Origin: Rugalucina vietnamica
Lineage: Eukaryota; Mollusca; Bivalvia; Lucinida; Lucinidae
Length of the DNA stretch: 64,000 bases
NCBI GenBank assembly: GCA_964017185.1
Contig: OZ024882.1
Coordinates: 42,329,431-42,393,430 of the forward strand
Reading direction: 5' to 3'
Part shown: positions 11,801 to 26,800 of the stretch, piece after piece
Position numbering within the stretch: position 1 is the stretch's first letter
How the letters are laid out: every line of letters starts with the position of its first letter
Position numbers and translations under genes: made by a program
The notes under the pieces: generated by a model
What the model saw: the letters and a program-made list of their open reading frames with translations, nothing else
Database searches by the model: none
Told to the model about the DNA's origin: nothing

Positions 11801-14800
11801 CACAGATGTATTCACCAAAACGGTACACAACCAAGTCCCACTTCTGGATAGGTCGGCCCCATTCATGGATGAAATTGTTGTAACAAAGGAAGGAGTAACA
11901 AAACTCCTTAAAGGTCTGAACCCATCTAAAGCCTTAGGACCTGATGAACTCCATCCTAGAGTCCTTAAAGAATTGGCAAAAGAATTAGGACCTGTATTTG
12001 CACATCTCTTCCAGCAGTCAATCAATACGGGTGAAATCCCCAAGGAATGGTCACTTGCTAATATTTGTCCACTTTTCAAGAAAGGTGACAGGTCCCTTGC
12101 TTGTAATTACCGCCCAGTTTCTTTGACTTGTATTCCTTGCAAACTTCTAGAACATATTGTCTGCTCAAATATCATGGGTCATCTTGACCAGTATAATCTT
12201 TTGTCGGACAAACAGCATGCATTCAGGAAATGGCATAGTTGTGAAACTCAGTTAATTACAGTGATAAATGATTGGGCAAAAATATTGGACAAAAAGGGTC
12301 AGGTTGACACTTTTATTTTGGACTTTGAAAAAGCTTTTGACACCCCTCCACATGAACTTCTTAAAAGCAAATTATTTAGTTATGGTATAGGTGGAAAGAC
12401 ATTGGAATGGATAAATGCTTTTTTGTGCTTCAGGCAGCAAAGGGTAGTAGTTAATGGTGTTAAATCTGACTGGGCCCCTGTTGTGTCTGGTGTCCCTCAG
12501 GGCACCGTTCTCGGTCCATTGTTGTTCTCCTTGTACATAAATGACATACCCGTTGGCATTGACTCTCAAATCAGGCTTTTTGCTGATGACTGTGTTTGTT
12601 ACCGTGAAATTAAAACAGTAGAAGATACACTGAAACTTCAGAAAGACATTGACCTTTTAGGGAGCTGGGCCCGAAAATGGGGCATGAGATTTCAACCTGT
12701 CAAATGCAACATGATGCAGCTGACAAATAAGCGGATAAATAAAATTGAGGCCACGTACACCCTCGAGGGAACGGTTTTGGAAAATGTTGATAGCATTAAA
12801 TATCTAGGTGTAACAATTACAAATGACCTCAAGTGGAATACCCATATCAATAATATCTGTACTAAAGCCAACAGAACACTTGGATTCTTGAGGAGAAACT
12901 TATTTTCTTGCCCCCAAGATGTTAAAGAAGCAGCTTATAAAGGACTGGTGCGCCCAGTCCTGGAATATGGAAGTTCTGTTTGGGATCCTCATACTAAATG
13001 CCTCCAGGAGGAATTGGAGAAGGTTCAGAATCGTGCCGCTAGATTTGTAACTAGGAATTATACTTTCGAGGAAGGTAGTATGACTGGCATTCTTGAACAA
13101 CTCAGATGGGAATCTCTCAAGAAAAGGAGGACGGATAATCGACTTATATTACTATACAAAGGTCTGAAGGGTAAAGCCAGAATACCTACAGATGACCTTA
13201 TCCCAAAGACTAGGCGTTGTAGAAATAGCCACTCCAAGGCATTTCAGCTTCCATCTGCTAGTATAGAGGCCTATAAATGTAGTTTCTTTCCCCAGACTAT
13301 CAGGGACTGGAATGACCTCCCTGACTCTCTGTTTTCTACTGCTGAAATGTCAGATGATTGTGTGTCCAAGTTCGCTTCACTCGTGCGTTCAAGGGACTAA
13401 TTTTTCCCCCCATCCGAACCCCCTGGTGAAATAATGTCATTTGGCGTGTCACCAGTAAACTATTCTGATTCTGATTCTGATTCTGAGTATTATTGGGATT
13501 ATTGCTTTTTTGAAGGTTGGTGTATTTTTTTTTATCAAGCTCAAGACAAACCCCGATGATCACCGATCAATCAACCATGTCAACTGATGATCCTTACGTA
13601 AGCTTACCTGACATCCTCAAATCAAGTACGACAATTACCTAGCACCTAATAGCGTTAATCCAATAATCAAGTACGACAATTACCTAGCACCTAATAGCGT
13701 TAATCCAATTACCTGAGGCCAATTATCACACCTGTCACTTCACACTACGAAAATTCGTCGAGTAGGCGCTGTAAACATTCAGCTAAACGATCTTTTTGGG
13801 GAAAACTAAAAAAATGGTGGCTTGCGGAAAAACACCATAGCAATTTTTCTTCATCGGGTTTTAGGTTTCTATATCGTGAGAGCGTTTTTGGGACCAAAAT
13901 ATCGGGAGATTCACGATCAATCGTTAGATATCACATGTATGAACTTGAGAGGAATTTAAGTTGCATGGGAGAGAAATTCATGAGTGGGATGTAAAAAAAA
14001 AATAACTAGTAGTCTCTTTTATGATTTATACTTCTGTAATAGGCACAGAATATATTCTTCCTTCCCTGACTTGAATAGAAACTGGCTCTCCCACGTGCTA
14101 GTCTACAAACACTCTATCACGTCCGTACAGGGGTTGACATAAAATTTGAAAGTTTTCTTGCCCCAAGATGTGAGAGAAGCTGCCTATAAAGGTCTGGTGA
14201 GACCTATTCTTGAATATGGTAACTCAGTTTGGGACCCTCATTATGAAGGTCTGATAGAATGATGATTTGGAGAAAGTGCAAAAGCGTGCGGCTAGGTTTG
14301 TAACTAGGAACTATACATATGAAAAAGGTAGTATGACTGACATCCTTAAAAAACTAAAATGGGAATCCCTGCTTTACAAAGGTCTAAAAGGGAGAGCAAA
14401 AATACCCACGGATGACCTTATCCCCAAAAAGAGGCGTTGTAGGAATCAACACTCCTTGGCATTTCAGATACCTTCAGCGAGTACAAATGCCTATTTACAC
14501 AGTTTTTTTCCCTCAGACTATTAGAGATTGGAAAGAACTCCCTGATTCTCTGATCTCCTCTGCTGAATTGTCAGATGATTGTGTCTCTAAATTTACTTCA
14601 CTTGTGAGAGCTCGGGACTAATCCCCTCCGGTCAAGCCCCACCCCCCCTGGTGTGGTATTGTCAGTTTGACGTTTCACCAGTAAACTATTCTGATTCTGA
14701 TTCTAACATAATCATTTGAGCTTGAATTTATTGCAGCTTGGCCCCAGGTCTTGAACCTGCCCGAACTCGGAACTTGAGAGATTTTCGGAGGTTATTTGTC

Positions 14801-17800
14801 GAGGCAAAAAGGCTGAAAACGTCGCTTAGAGCAAACACTGAGTGTAGACTGGTTCTTTTAGTGTTTGACCTTTTAAATATGCGACAATCTAAAACTATTG
14901 GAAAAATACCGGAATCTTTAGTATCAGACAGATTTTTTATGAGCCCCGGGGGCTTACCGCTGGCAATTTCAACTTGCCCCCAGCAGATTCAGCCAGAATC
15001 AGGCCCACGGGCACCCGCTTATGTCCCTGCCCTGTAAAAGCATACTTGTACCACAAGGAAAATGTGCTTTATACACGTTCCTATAGATACACTTTGTCAT
15101 TTGAGCTGTTTCAAGAGCATGAAGAGAAAGCTAACATTTTGCATATTCAAAAACAAAGGAACAGATCAGCCTGCGAAGCTGATCAGTGCCTTTGTTTTTG
15201 CTACAAAGATAGTACATTCCTCTACTTTCTAAATCCTTAGCCATCTTCTATGCTTGTACAGCTCTGTTTGTGCTGGACCTGTTTGGAAACCATGTTGTTG
15301 TTTTTTTCATGACACAGTTCATTTGTGTCTAATTTTAGATGGGCAGATAGAGCAGAAGCCACTGGATCTGATGGAGTTAAAAGAAAATTTGACCACCCTT
15401 TCTTACAGGTAAGAAAATAAACAGGTGAGGATAAGATAAACCTCAATCAGCTGAAGTTTTTCTAAATGTCTAAATGTTTTTTCTAGAATTCATATGAACC
15501 CCAATGTGACAAAATGTACCTTCGGACATTCTGACGTTACCAGTAGAAAACTGATCAGAAGCGGAAAAATCTTGACATATATGTTTTAGAAATAATACAG
15601 TATTTTTAATGTTTGAACACTAGGCTACCGACTAAATGAGTTTTAAAACGTATGTGTATTTATTATCAATATTTTGAGTTATCTGCCCTTGTTTTGCCCA
15701 TAATACATTTAATTTTCCTATATCCATCGACAAACCGTTACCATAGCATTCACATAATCACATAAATATATAAAATTAGTTCAACATATAAATTGTAAAA
15801 ATGATATACACCTATAGATAACAGTAAGTTCTGGTCAATGCTTCAACAATTTTACGAAACTACATCAAGTTTATTGGTAACATGCAGAAATGCATTACGT
15901 AACTTTGACATCGTTTTACAGGACAAGAATGATGGGTTCATATAGAAAAGCCATAAGGCACAAAATAACTTGAATAATCTGGTCAAATAAAGACTATTAG
16001 ACTCTAGAAACATATTTTCAAAGTACAGTTGTTTTTTCTGATACTCAAAATATTGTCCGAGGGTACATTTTCTCATGTTGTGGCCCATATATATATGTAA
16101 GCTAGTTTTCACTCATATTTCTGTCATTAATTCTATATATTTTCTTCAGAATGCCAGAACATAGATCGTTTATAATTATTTCTTTATAGTAAAGTTAATT
16201 GACAAAATGTGGGTCATATTGAGAGATACTACATATGCCACAACCTCATTATAACACTTATTGGGGTCCAAGCCTATCTTTGTGTTAGGCTGTTAGCTAT
16301 CCAAAGTGTGTTATAACGAGAGTAGAATTTTTAGACCCATATAGCCAAAAGAGTCTAAAATGGCCAATTGGGGCCCAACAATATTAAATCAGTGTCATAT
16401 CCAAATACATGTACATGTTGTAATGAAGTATGTTGTAAAGTGGTCCAGGTGTATAAGTATAATGTTGATATAAAAATTTGCATAATCACACTTACTTTTT
16501 CTCTACAGGCAGTTGGCATGTTCATCGGCGAGTTCTCCTGTTTGATAGTCTACCTACTCATCCCCCTGGTGACGGGCCGGCGTCGACAGACCGAGGAAGA
16601 AGGAGGATCAAGAAAGTTCAATCCCCTTATCTTCCTGCCAGCTGCCATGTGTGATATGTGTGGTACATCTATAATGTACATTGGACTAAACCTCACATAT
16701 GCTTCAAGCTTTCAAATGTTAAGAGGTGTGTATTTATAGGTATATAACTTATATGGGATATCTAGTATGAAATAAGGCACTACCTTTGTCGCGACGCTCT
16801 ACTCCCATTGCGCAGATAATTTTAAAATAAGCTACATATATGACAGCTTCCTCACACTGGTGACCATAGCTTACCATTACCATTATTGAAAGTTTGTTTA
16901 TCAGTTAGTACAATGCAGCGTGTGTTGAAACGTGACGGCGACATAAAACTATATGGAAAGTTAATTGATCAATTAGTATAATGCAGCAGCCCTGTTGACA
17001 AAATATTTTTTTTCTATAAATGTACAGAAAAGCATAACAGAACAGAACATTTTTACCACATTCTACCATAAGTCCAATTGTAAATTATAGCAATGCTGCT
17101 GTGTCGCTATAATTTACAATTGGACTCATTCTCACATATCCTTCAAGCTTTCAAATATTAAGAGGTTTGTTTTTATTCATGGTTAAGAAAAAAAACACAA
17201 CAACAACAAAAAATGATCATCAACAGATAAAGGTACAACTTTTGTAGACATATAGGGCTGATCCTCAAACATGATTATATACATACAAACTAAAGAAAAG
17301 TCAGGTGAAATGTGGAAAACAAACTCCCCTTAATGAGTTTAAACCCTCCTTCTGAAAATCTGTGATCCTCCTTCATAAGTTCAATAATTTCCGTGATGTG
17401 TCTTTGTTTTTGCAAAAAAAAACATAAATCAGTTTTTTTATTACAGTACACAGCTCATTTTCTTTAATTTCAGGGGCCGTAATCATATTCACAGCTCTCC
17501 TGTCAGTTGCCTTCCTTGGTCGTGTAATAAAGAAACATATGTGGGTCGGCATGTTTACTGTGATTGTCGGGTTACTCTTGGTCGGATTGGCAGATATAGT
17601 GTTCGGATCAAAGGATAACAGCAAAAGTGATACAAATGGCATCATCGCAGGTTTGTGATGAGAACTAAATAAAGAAATAGATCAGCTCTAGCAGTGAATT
17701 GTTGAGTAATATATCACTGTTTTGAGGTCAGTGTAAAGCAGAGCAAATCACAAGCACGCAGCACGAGTGATTTATCTGCGTACAACTGATCGACAAACAG

Positions 17801-20800
17801 TGATATATTACTCACCAATTCACGCACTAGAGCTGATCTATTTCGATTCTAACACAATAAACGGAATAAAATCATTTTAAACCTTCAGTTTCTTTAACTT
17901 TTACACCATTGCACTGAAGTAATCCCGCCAAACTTTTGACTGCACCGCAAATGTTTACATATGTTTGTTACCTTTTGAACGCGTTGAAATGACGTTACAT
18001 CGTCTAACATCAAGGTAACATGACTTTTGGGATAGCTGAAGTCATAATTTAATCAAAATGGTGTCAGAACGGCGCAAAGTAACGTCAAGCTAATCCTCCC
18101 AGTGATATATCACCCAATTTATCACTGCACTTTACCATTGGCTTTTATAGGCAGGGTGTGTTAGAATGTTTGTTTATTCATGTATTTGCAAATTCCTCAA
18201 TATCATGGCTAACATTGTCTTCTTGGTTTATACATGTAAATACAGTAGACAAAATATTAAGACAAGATAAACTTGAAATTGGGGTGTTCATGGGTAGACA
18301 TATTTTTCTATTTTTGCTCTAAAACATAGATTGTGGGTACTCATTAGAACAGTTTTGTTTACCTACAATAATTTTTTGGAGCAAAAATAAAAAAAACAAC
18401 ATGTATGCTCCCATACATTGACGCACATCAGCATTACTCTATTAAAGTGATGTGTTAGAAAGAATTCATTACACAGACATGTTTGCATGATGAAATTTCC
18501 CTCTTTTTCAGGTGACTTGTTGATTATCATGGCACAGATCATTGTGTCAGTTCAGATGGTTTACGAAGAGAGAGTTATAAATAGACGAAATATACATCCT
18601 TTAGCTGCAGTAGGATGGGAAGGTAGGGTAGGAGGGGCAACTTAAGAAAAATGGTTTTCAAGTTTTTCAACCAGGCCCCAAGGTTGTAAAACTTTTTTCA
18701 TGCTCAACTCATATGAACATGAAACTTATATTGCTCATTAATACTGAAATTGTTATAAATGTCAGGTTTAAACTAGAATTTGTTTTCTATGTGAAAACTG
18801 ATGTCTCCCCACTTTCTACGTGCATGTCCAAACTATGCAAGCAAGAGTTATAGTTCTTGTGCATCACATATCCTGTCATTCTGTTTTATAAGTGTACCAA
18901 GTTTCATTGAAATATCTCTTACGGTTTTCAAGTTATAGAGGGGGCACGAAAGTGTTTGGAAAATAATCAAAGGGAAATAACTCCAAAGATATGAAAGCAA
19001 GAGTAATGATTCTTGTGTAATGATTCATGCTTTATAAGTGTACCATGTTTCATTGAAAAATCTCTAATGGTTTTTGAGTTATAGAGCAGACACGAAATTG
19101 AATGAAAAATAATCAAAGGGAAATAACTCCACAGATATGCAAGCAAGAGTTATGGTTCTTAAGCATGACACATCGTCTCATCGTGCTTTATAAGTGTACC
19201 AAGTTTCATTGAAATATTTCTTATGGTTTTCAAATTATAGAGTGGACATGAAATTGTATGGAAAAATAATCAAAGGGAAATAACTCCAAAGATATGAAAG
19301 CAAGAGTTATAATTCTTGTGCATGACACATCGACTCATCATGCTTTATAAGTGTACCAAGTTTCACTGAAATTTCTCTTACGGTTTTCAAGTTATAGGGT
19401 GGACACGAAATTGTATGGAAAATAATCAAAGGGAAATTACTCCAAAAATATGCAAGCAAGAGTTATGGTTCTTTAGCACCACACATAATCTCATCGTGCT
19501 TTATAAGTGTACCAAGTTTCATTGAAATAACTCTTACGATTTTCGAGTTATAAATCGGACACGAAATTGTATGGAAAATAATCAAAGGGAAATAACTCAT
19601 AAAATACTCAGGCTAGAGTTATGGTTCTTGTGCATGACACATCGTCTGATCATGCTCAATAAGAGTATCAAGTTTTATTGAAAAATCTTAAACGGTTTTC
19701 AAGTTATACAGCGGACACGAAATTGTATCGAAAATAATCAAAGGGAAATAACTCCTAAAATACTCAAGCTAGAGTTATGGTTCTTGTGCATGACACACCG
19801 TCTCGTTGTGGTCTACAAGTGTACCAAGTTTCAATGAAAAATCTTTAACGGTTTTCAAGTTATACAGCGGACACGAAATTGTATCGAAAATAATCAAAGG
19901 GAAATAACTCCTAAAATACTCAAGCTAGAGTTATGGTTCTTGTGCATGACACATCGTCTCGTCATGGTTTACAAGTGTACCAAGTTTCATTGAAAAATCT
20001 TGAACGGTTTTCAAGTTATAGAGCGGACACGATTTGTGACGGACAGACGGACGGACAGACGGACGGACAGACAGACGGACAGACAGACGCACGGGGAAAA
20101 ACAATATGTCTCCCGACCCTGTCGGGGGGAGACATAATTAGCAAAGCCAGTTGTTTATCCTGCTCATAAATGTTAAAAATTCCTTTACAGTTGTTGCCAT
20201 TTTAAACTTTATGAGCAGGGTAAATTTTAGTCTCATCTGAAACTGAAATAAGCATGACAAATTTTTTATAGCGTTTGTGCCAAGCCTGATACTTAACAAG
20301 CTATACAGTTGGGGGAGAGGGTTTATAGACTTGAAATTTCGGATTTAGAAAAGGATTGTTTAGTGAAAACTAAAGAGCTGATCAGCTGCAGTGGTATTGA
20401 GCAGCTGAGGCCAAAAAAAAAAGATATTAATTTTGTGTTTCAGGTTACATAAAATTTTAAAATAAGGTCTGTAGGTAGTAAAACTTTTTTATTTTATCAT
20501 CTTATTTACATTGAGGTGATAGGAAAACAAAATGGCTGACAGGGGAAATCCCTTGGGAATTCCCTAAAACTGCCTGAAAAAATTTGGGTCGGGGGTAAGA
20601 AATTAGAGAGGGTTGGGTAACCGGAAACAAACAGTTATTTTTTAGGCATGATTTGCTGGTTTCAGCATGTTAGAATGGGAAAATCTTTCTTCTCACAACA
20701 CAGCTTAAGTTAAGTTATGCTTTGAGCTAAACTGAGCTTAATTTCACCTTCTATTCATCCATATTCATCACGATAACATGTCTGTGTAATGTATACCCCC

Positions 20801-23800
20801 TGATACCCCACTTTTATATAACAAAACTGGGGTATGCAGGGGTATACCTATTTTTTCTTATTTTTTCTCCAAAACATAGATTGTGGGTACCCATCAGAAC
20901 CACCTCGGTGAGGCGGTTGCCGAGATGGTTCTAATGTGTGCCCATAATCTATGTTTTGAGCAAAAATAAGGAAAATATATAAAAACCAGAGGTCCAATGG
21001 TCCTGTAAATGCTCACCTGAGATCTGCTGCATATACCAATAAAGGTGTTTGAATCTTATGGTATTTAACCCAGTGCAGGGGCAGATGAAGCCCTTGTGCC
21101 ATTTTCTTTTTTCAGAATCTTCAATATTCTGTCCATTTGCCAATTTCCTGCTGGCTTTTTCCTTCAAATTACAATTTAACAGTTTTCCCAATTCAAATGC
21201 ATAGGCAACCAATGTTGACCTTGCCATAAACTTGGTCAAGGTCATCACAGGGTCATGATTTATATATACATTGGAGTACTTTAGCCATCGATGCTTCATG
21301 CCAAGTTTCCTTGAAATCAGTCTATTGGTTTCAGAGAAGAAGATTTTTGATAGGTTTTTACCATATATGGGCATGGCAGCCATCTTTGTCATGTGACCAT
21401 AATTATTTATATACACATTGATAACCCCATTCTATAGATGCTTTACATAAAATTTGGCTTTGATTGGCCAAGCGGTTTTAGAGGAGAAGACGTTTGAATA
21501 TTATGGAAATTCACATGTATATTGCTCCGGGGTGGGGGCACATGAGCCCCTGGGGTCCAATTTTTTTTCAGAATCATTAATATTCAGTCCTACTTCCCAT
21601 TTCCTGCAAGACTTTCATTTTACATTACATTTTAAAAGTTTTCCCCATTCAAATGCATTGGCGACCTATGTTGACCTTGCCGTAAAATAGGTCAAGGTCA
21701 TCACAGGGTTATGATTTATATATACATTGTAGTGCTTGCACCATCAATGCTTCATGCCAAGTTTCTTTGAAATCGATCCACCGGTTCTGGAGAAGAAGAT
21801 TTTTGAAGGGTTTTTACCATATATGTGCATGGTGGCCATCTTGGTCATGTGACCTGGATTTCTTATATACTTATTGGTTCCCCCTTCCTATTGATGCTTC
21901 ACATAAAATTTGGCTTGGATTGGCCAGGTGGTTTCAGAGGAGAAGACGTTTGAATATTATGGAGATATACATATATATTGCCCCCGGGCGGGGGCACATG
22001 AGCCCCTGGGGTCCAATTTTTTTGAGAATCATTAATATTCAGTACTACTGCCCATTTCCTGCAAGACTTTCACTTTAAATGACCTTTTAAAAGTTTTCCC
22101 CATTCACATGCATTGGCGACCTATGTTGACCTTGCTGTAAAATAGGTCAAGGTCATCACAGGGTCATGATTTATATACACATTGTAGTGCTTGAGCCATT
22201 AATGCTTCATGCCAAGTGTCGTTGAAATCGGTCCACCGGTTTTGGAGAAGAAGATTTTTGAAGGGTTTTTACCATATATGGACATGGCGGCCATCTTGGT
22301 CATGTGACCTGGATTTCTTATATACACATTGGTTCCCCCTTCCTATTGATGCTTCATATAAAATTTGGCTTTGATCGGCCAAGCGGTTTCAGAGGAGAAG
22401 ATCTTTGAAAACTGTGGACGACGACGCCGATGCCGACGGACGGACGCCGGATGCCTACCTATCCTATAACCTCACCTGTGAGCCTTCGGCTCAGGTGAGC
22501 TAAAAATCTACCAAAAATTTCCAATTTTTACAGCTTAAGGATGTTCGCTGCCAATGAAAAAGTATTCAAACTTTTTTTCTAACCACACTTTTTTGATTCC
22601 AAAATACAACACAAGACATTTGAAAACAAAATAAATATAGGGTAGTGTGCATTTTTTCAAGCTACAGGCCTCTGAATGAGACCTCTGAGCACCATGTTTT
22701 AAATTTGGTAAAATTAATTTAATTTTTAATTCTTTGAAACATACCTGTCTTGAACAAACATACACCTAGAATGCTTTCAAAAGTCATAATATTTACCTAA
22801 CACAGACTATTTTGGACCAAAAGCATAGAAAAATTTGCAATTTGGAGTGGATGACAAAATTTTACGATTCGTTTTTCAACCCTACCCCCATACTTGAAAA
22901 GTTGGAAAAAATCAATATTTTGAAATGTGCCAAATTCAGGTTTGTTGATTCAAACTTTTTCTTGTATTTTTACACAACATAGAACTTGGTAATATTGTTC
23001 GAATAAAAGAAAGAAATATATAGGGTAGTGAGCATATAAGAGAGAACCAACAACTTGAAAATCGCCATTTTCAGCCTTTCTTCGGCTGTTTTGTTTCTAA
23101 AAGCCCATTTCATAAAACCACCTAAAATTTTAAAACCAGCACACTAAAGACACAAAGACTGACTTAGAAGACCATGTACACATATACTGCTGCTAAAATA
23201 AATATCGAACTAGTGCAATAAATTTAAAGATGTGTAATATTCAAGTTTAATCTACCCTACCCCCTAAATTTTACTGACAACTAAAATTTTCTGAAAAGTT
23301 GCAGAAAATGGGGTGAAAAAATGAAGTTTCTTACGCTGACAATTTTCATGGCTCATTCAATGCGCATATCATCAATATGTATCCAAATATAAAATATTAG
23401 GAAAATATCTGCAACCGTTTACGAGATATTCAAGAAAAGAAAAACCGGAAGTTCCGAAATGTCAAATGCCTTAAGAAAAATCTGTAGTGTACTACATGTA
23501 TGTGTTGTTCAAGATTTAGTGCATTTTACATATTTAGGTTTGAGAATAATTATGACCACAGTCATTTTCCACTTAGACTAAGTTGTATAGTGGAGCAAGA
23601 AGGAATAGCTCTCCATTGCACTGATTAATGCCAAGGAAGTCAAGGCTTTGTCCCAACATGATGGAAAAGTTGTTGAAACCACAATACAAACACATCACAT
23701 GAGCAGCATCACAAGAAAACCAGATTTTTAGCTCACCTGAGCCGTCAGGCTCACAAGGTGAGCTTATAGGATGGCCATGATCCGGCGTCCGTCCGTCCGT

Positions 23801-26800
23801 CCGTCGTCCGTCCGTCGTCCGTCGTCCGTCCGTCCGTCGTCCACCATTTTCAAAGATCTTCTTCTCTGAAACAGCTTGGCCAATCAAAGCCAAATTTTAC
23901 ATGAAGCATCTATGGGAAGGGGGAACCAATGTATATATAAATAATCCAGGTCACATGACCAAGATGGCCGCCATGCCCATATATGGTAAAAACCCTTCAA
24001 AAATCTTCTTCTCCAGAACCGATGGACCGATTTCAACGAAACTTGGCATGAAGCATTAATGGCTCAAGCACTACAATGTGTATATAAATCATGACCCTGT
24101 GATGACCTTGACCTATTTTACGGCAAGGTCAACATAGGTCGCCAATGCATTTGAATGGGGAAAACTTTTAAAATGTCATTTGAAGTGAAAGTCTTGCAGG
24201 AAATGGGCAGTAGGACTGAATATTAATGATTCTGAAAAAAATTGGACCCCAGGGGCTCATGTGCCCCCACCCCGGGGCAATATACATGTATATCTCCATA
24301 ATATTCAAATGTCTTCTCCTCTGAAACCACTTGGCCAATCAAAGCCAAATTTTATGTGAAGCATCAATAGGAAGGGGTAACAAATATGTATATAAAAAAA
24401 TCCAGGTCACATGACCAAGATGGACGCCATGCCCATATATGGTAAAAACCCTTCAAAAATCTTCTTCTCCAGAACCGGTGGACCGATTTCAACAAAACTT
24501 GGCATGAAGCATTGATGGCTCAAGCACTACAATGTATATATAAATCATGACCCTGTGATGACCTTGACCTATTTTACAGCAAGGTCAACATAGGTCACCA
24601 ATGCATTTGAATGGGGAAAACTTTTAAAATGTAATTTAAAGTGAAAGTCTTGCAGGAAATGGGAAGTAGGACTGAATATTAATGATTCTGAAAAAAATTG
24701 GACCCCAGGGGCTCATGTGCCCCCACCCCGGGGCAATATACATGTATATTTCCATAATATTCAAACGTCTTCTCCTCTGAAACCGCTTGGCCAATCAAAG
24801 CCAAATTTTATGTGAAGCATCTATAGAATGGGGGAATCAATGTGTATATAAATAATCTAGGTCACATGACAAAGATGGCCGCCATGCTCATATATGGTAA
24901 AAACCCATCAAAAATCTTCTTCTCTGAAACCAATAGACTGATTTCAAGGAAACTTGGCGTGAAGCATCGATGGCTAAAGTACTTTAATGTATATATAAAT
25001 CATGACCCTGTGATGACCTTGACCAAGTTTATGGTAAGGTCAACATGGGTTGCCTATGCATTTGAATTGGGAAAACTGTTAAAATGCCATTTGAAGGGAA
25101 AAGCTAGCAGGAAATTGGCAAATGGGCAGAATATTGAAGATTCAGAAAAAAGAAAATGGCCCAAGGGCTTCATCTGCCCCTGCACTGGAATTAAATACCA
25201 TAATATTCATACATGTTTATTGGTATATGCAGCAGATCTCAGGTGAGCGTTTACAGGACCATTGGTCCTCTGGTTGTCTATGTGAAAACAAAGGCGCAGA
25301 TCATCTTCTCAGTATTAACTGCAAAGCTGATCTGCACCTTTGTTTTCATCAAGGTATGGTACAATTCCTTTTCATTTCCAGCCTCTTGTCATCTTTTGTG
25401 CTTGTACAGCTGAGCTCGGTTTGTGTCAGACCTGGTTGGAAACCCCGAAGACCAGTTTTCTCGTGGCTTATATCAGTAATGAAAACCATTGAAAATGACT
25501 GTGGTCATAATTATTCTTGTACTGTTTAGTTAACATTGGACCTAGATGAAGTCAATGAATTAATCCTATCTTTTTTCGAAGTTCTAACATTTTACTTTAA
25601 AATAATGCTTTAAACAAGGTGAAGAATTTTATAAGCTCTGCTTAAGTTCTAATCCTTTTCATCATTTACTTATTTTCCGTATAAACATGTATTGATGTCA
25701 TTTGTGAGATTTCAAAAATAAAATATCTTTAAACTAAACAATTACATGTAAGTAATTGCCATGTAGACACTTTTATTTTGAGACATAATTTTAGCCTCAA
25801 GGCAAGAAAACTGGTCTCGGGGGGTTTGCGAGCAGATCCGACACAAACCGGCCAGCACAGTTGCTAAATTTGGGTAGAAACTTGAAAATTTTGATTTAAG
25901 TAGAAGAGGGATTGTTCTATCTGTGTAGTGAACTCAAAGATGCTTATCAGCTGTGCAGCGCCTTAGTTTTCGCAAGGTGCAGCTCATGACCTTTTATCGA
26001 TAACTTCAAATGCCTGTGTTCAATTCATGATCATTTTCAGATTCAGGGAAATTATGTGTAAGTTTTCATCAAATTTGAAATAATTAGGGCCAAAAGCTTA
26101 GGAAACAATTTATCATGCTCAACTCAGGGCTAAACTCAGTTGAGCATGATTTTCAACATATACTATAAAGTTAAAAAATGCAGCCGTTGATAGAAAATAT
26201 TTATCAGATGATGAGCTTGCTTTGTCTTCAATTAATATTTTAAACAGTAACTGTGCTTTATACAGTTGGTTGCTTGATATGGAGTCATTCTTAACACAGT
26301 TTAACACTAAGCAGGTTAATTCAAAGTAAGAGAAAGAAATAACTAATACAGCGAAATGCTTTACAGAGAAGTTACTTGATATATGAGCCTGTGTGTGAGA
26401 AAACCAACAATCTGGGTTTCTGACCAGGTCCAACACAAACCAGCCTGTACAGTCACAGCAGATAGCTAGAAGCTTCAAATTAATGAAGAAGAGGGGATTA
26501 TACTATCCATGTAGCGAAAAACAAAGGGGCTGATCAACTTTGCGGTTACCGCAAAGCTGGTCTGTGCCTTTGTTTTCGTCTATGCAGATTGTTGGTTTTC
26601 CCATGTGGTGGCCCATATAGTAATGTTTGATACAGCGTAATAATAAAAAATATGCTTTAAACAGAGTATCACATCTAGGGCTGACAACATCATATATTCA
26701 AAGAAAGTTCATTTACAGTGACTTATCACTTTGCTCACATTGATGTTTCCATTGGGTTCAATGGAAAAACAAGAACCGCCTGTATACTGCAAAATACATG

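Larger units (their letters stand above)
9948..13490 (+). mobile_element. CR1-like LINE, near full length, in SLC35F6 intron 1
   Basis: A long uninterrupted ORF is followed by a short 3' UTR and an ATTCTG tandem tail ending near 13490. The 5' boundary is not visible. The tRNA-like sequence at 9757-9830 may lie outside the element. No gag-like ORF1 is seen upstream. CR1 clade assignment rests on the APE endonuclease, the RT motifs and the tandem-octamer-like tail. The RT half is nearly identical to 6296-7984. Confidence 0.88.

Noticed and set aside
11759-12079. Minus-strand ORFs opposite the LINE (MKSGQILASDHSLGISPVLI-like)
   Set aside because: Antisense shadows of the RT reading frame; the same peptide appears at 7704-8000 opposite the other copy.
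17474-17645. Minus-strand ORF over exon 4 (MMPFVSLLLLSF...)
   Set aside because: Antisense of a well-supported coding exon.
18800-20090. Regularly spaced repeats resembling a CRISPR array
   Set aside because: The units are about 156 bp, tandem without unique spacers, in an intron of an animal gene.
20949-25529. Open frames of 70-155 codons in the tandem-unit elements (MYINNYGHMTKMAAMPIYGK-like)
   Set aside because: They follow the 458-bp repeat in each copy, have no domain, and are broken differently in each unit.
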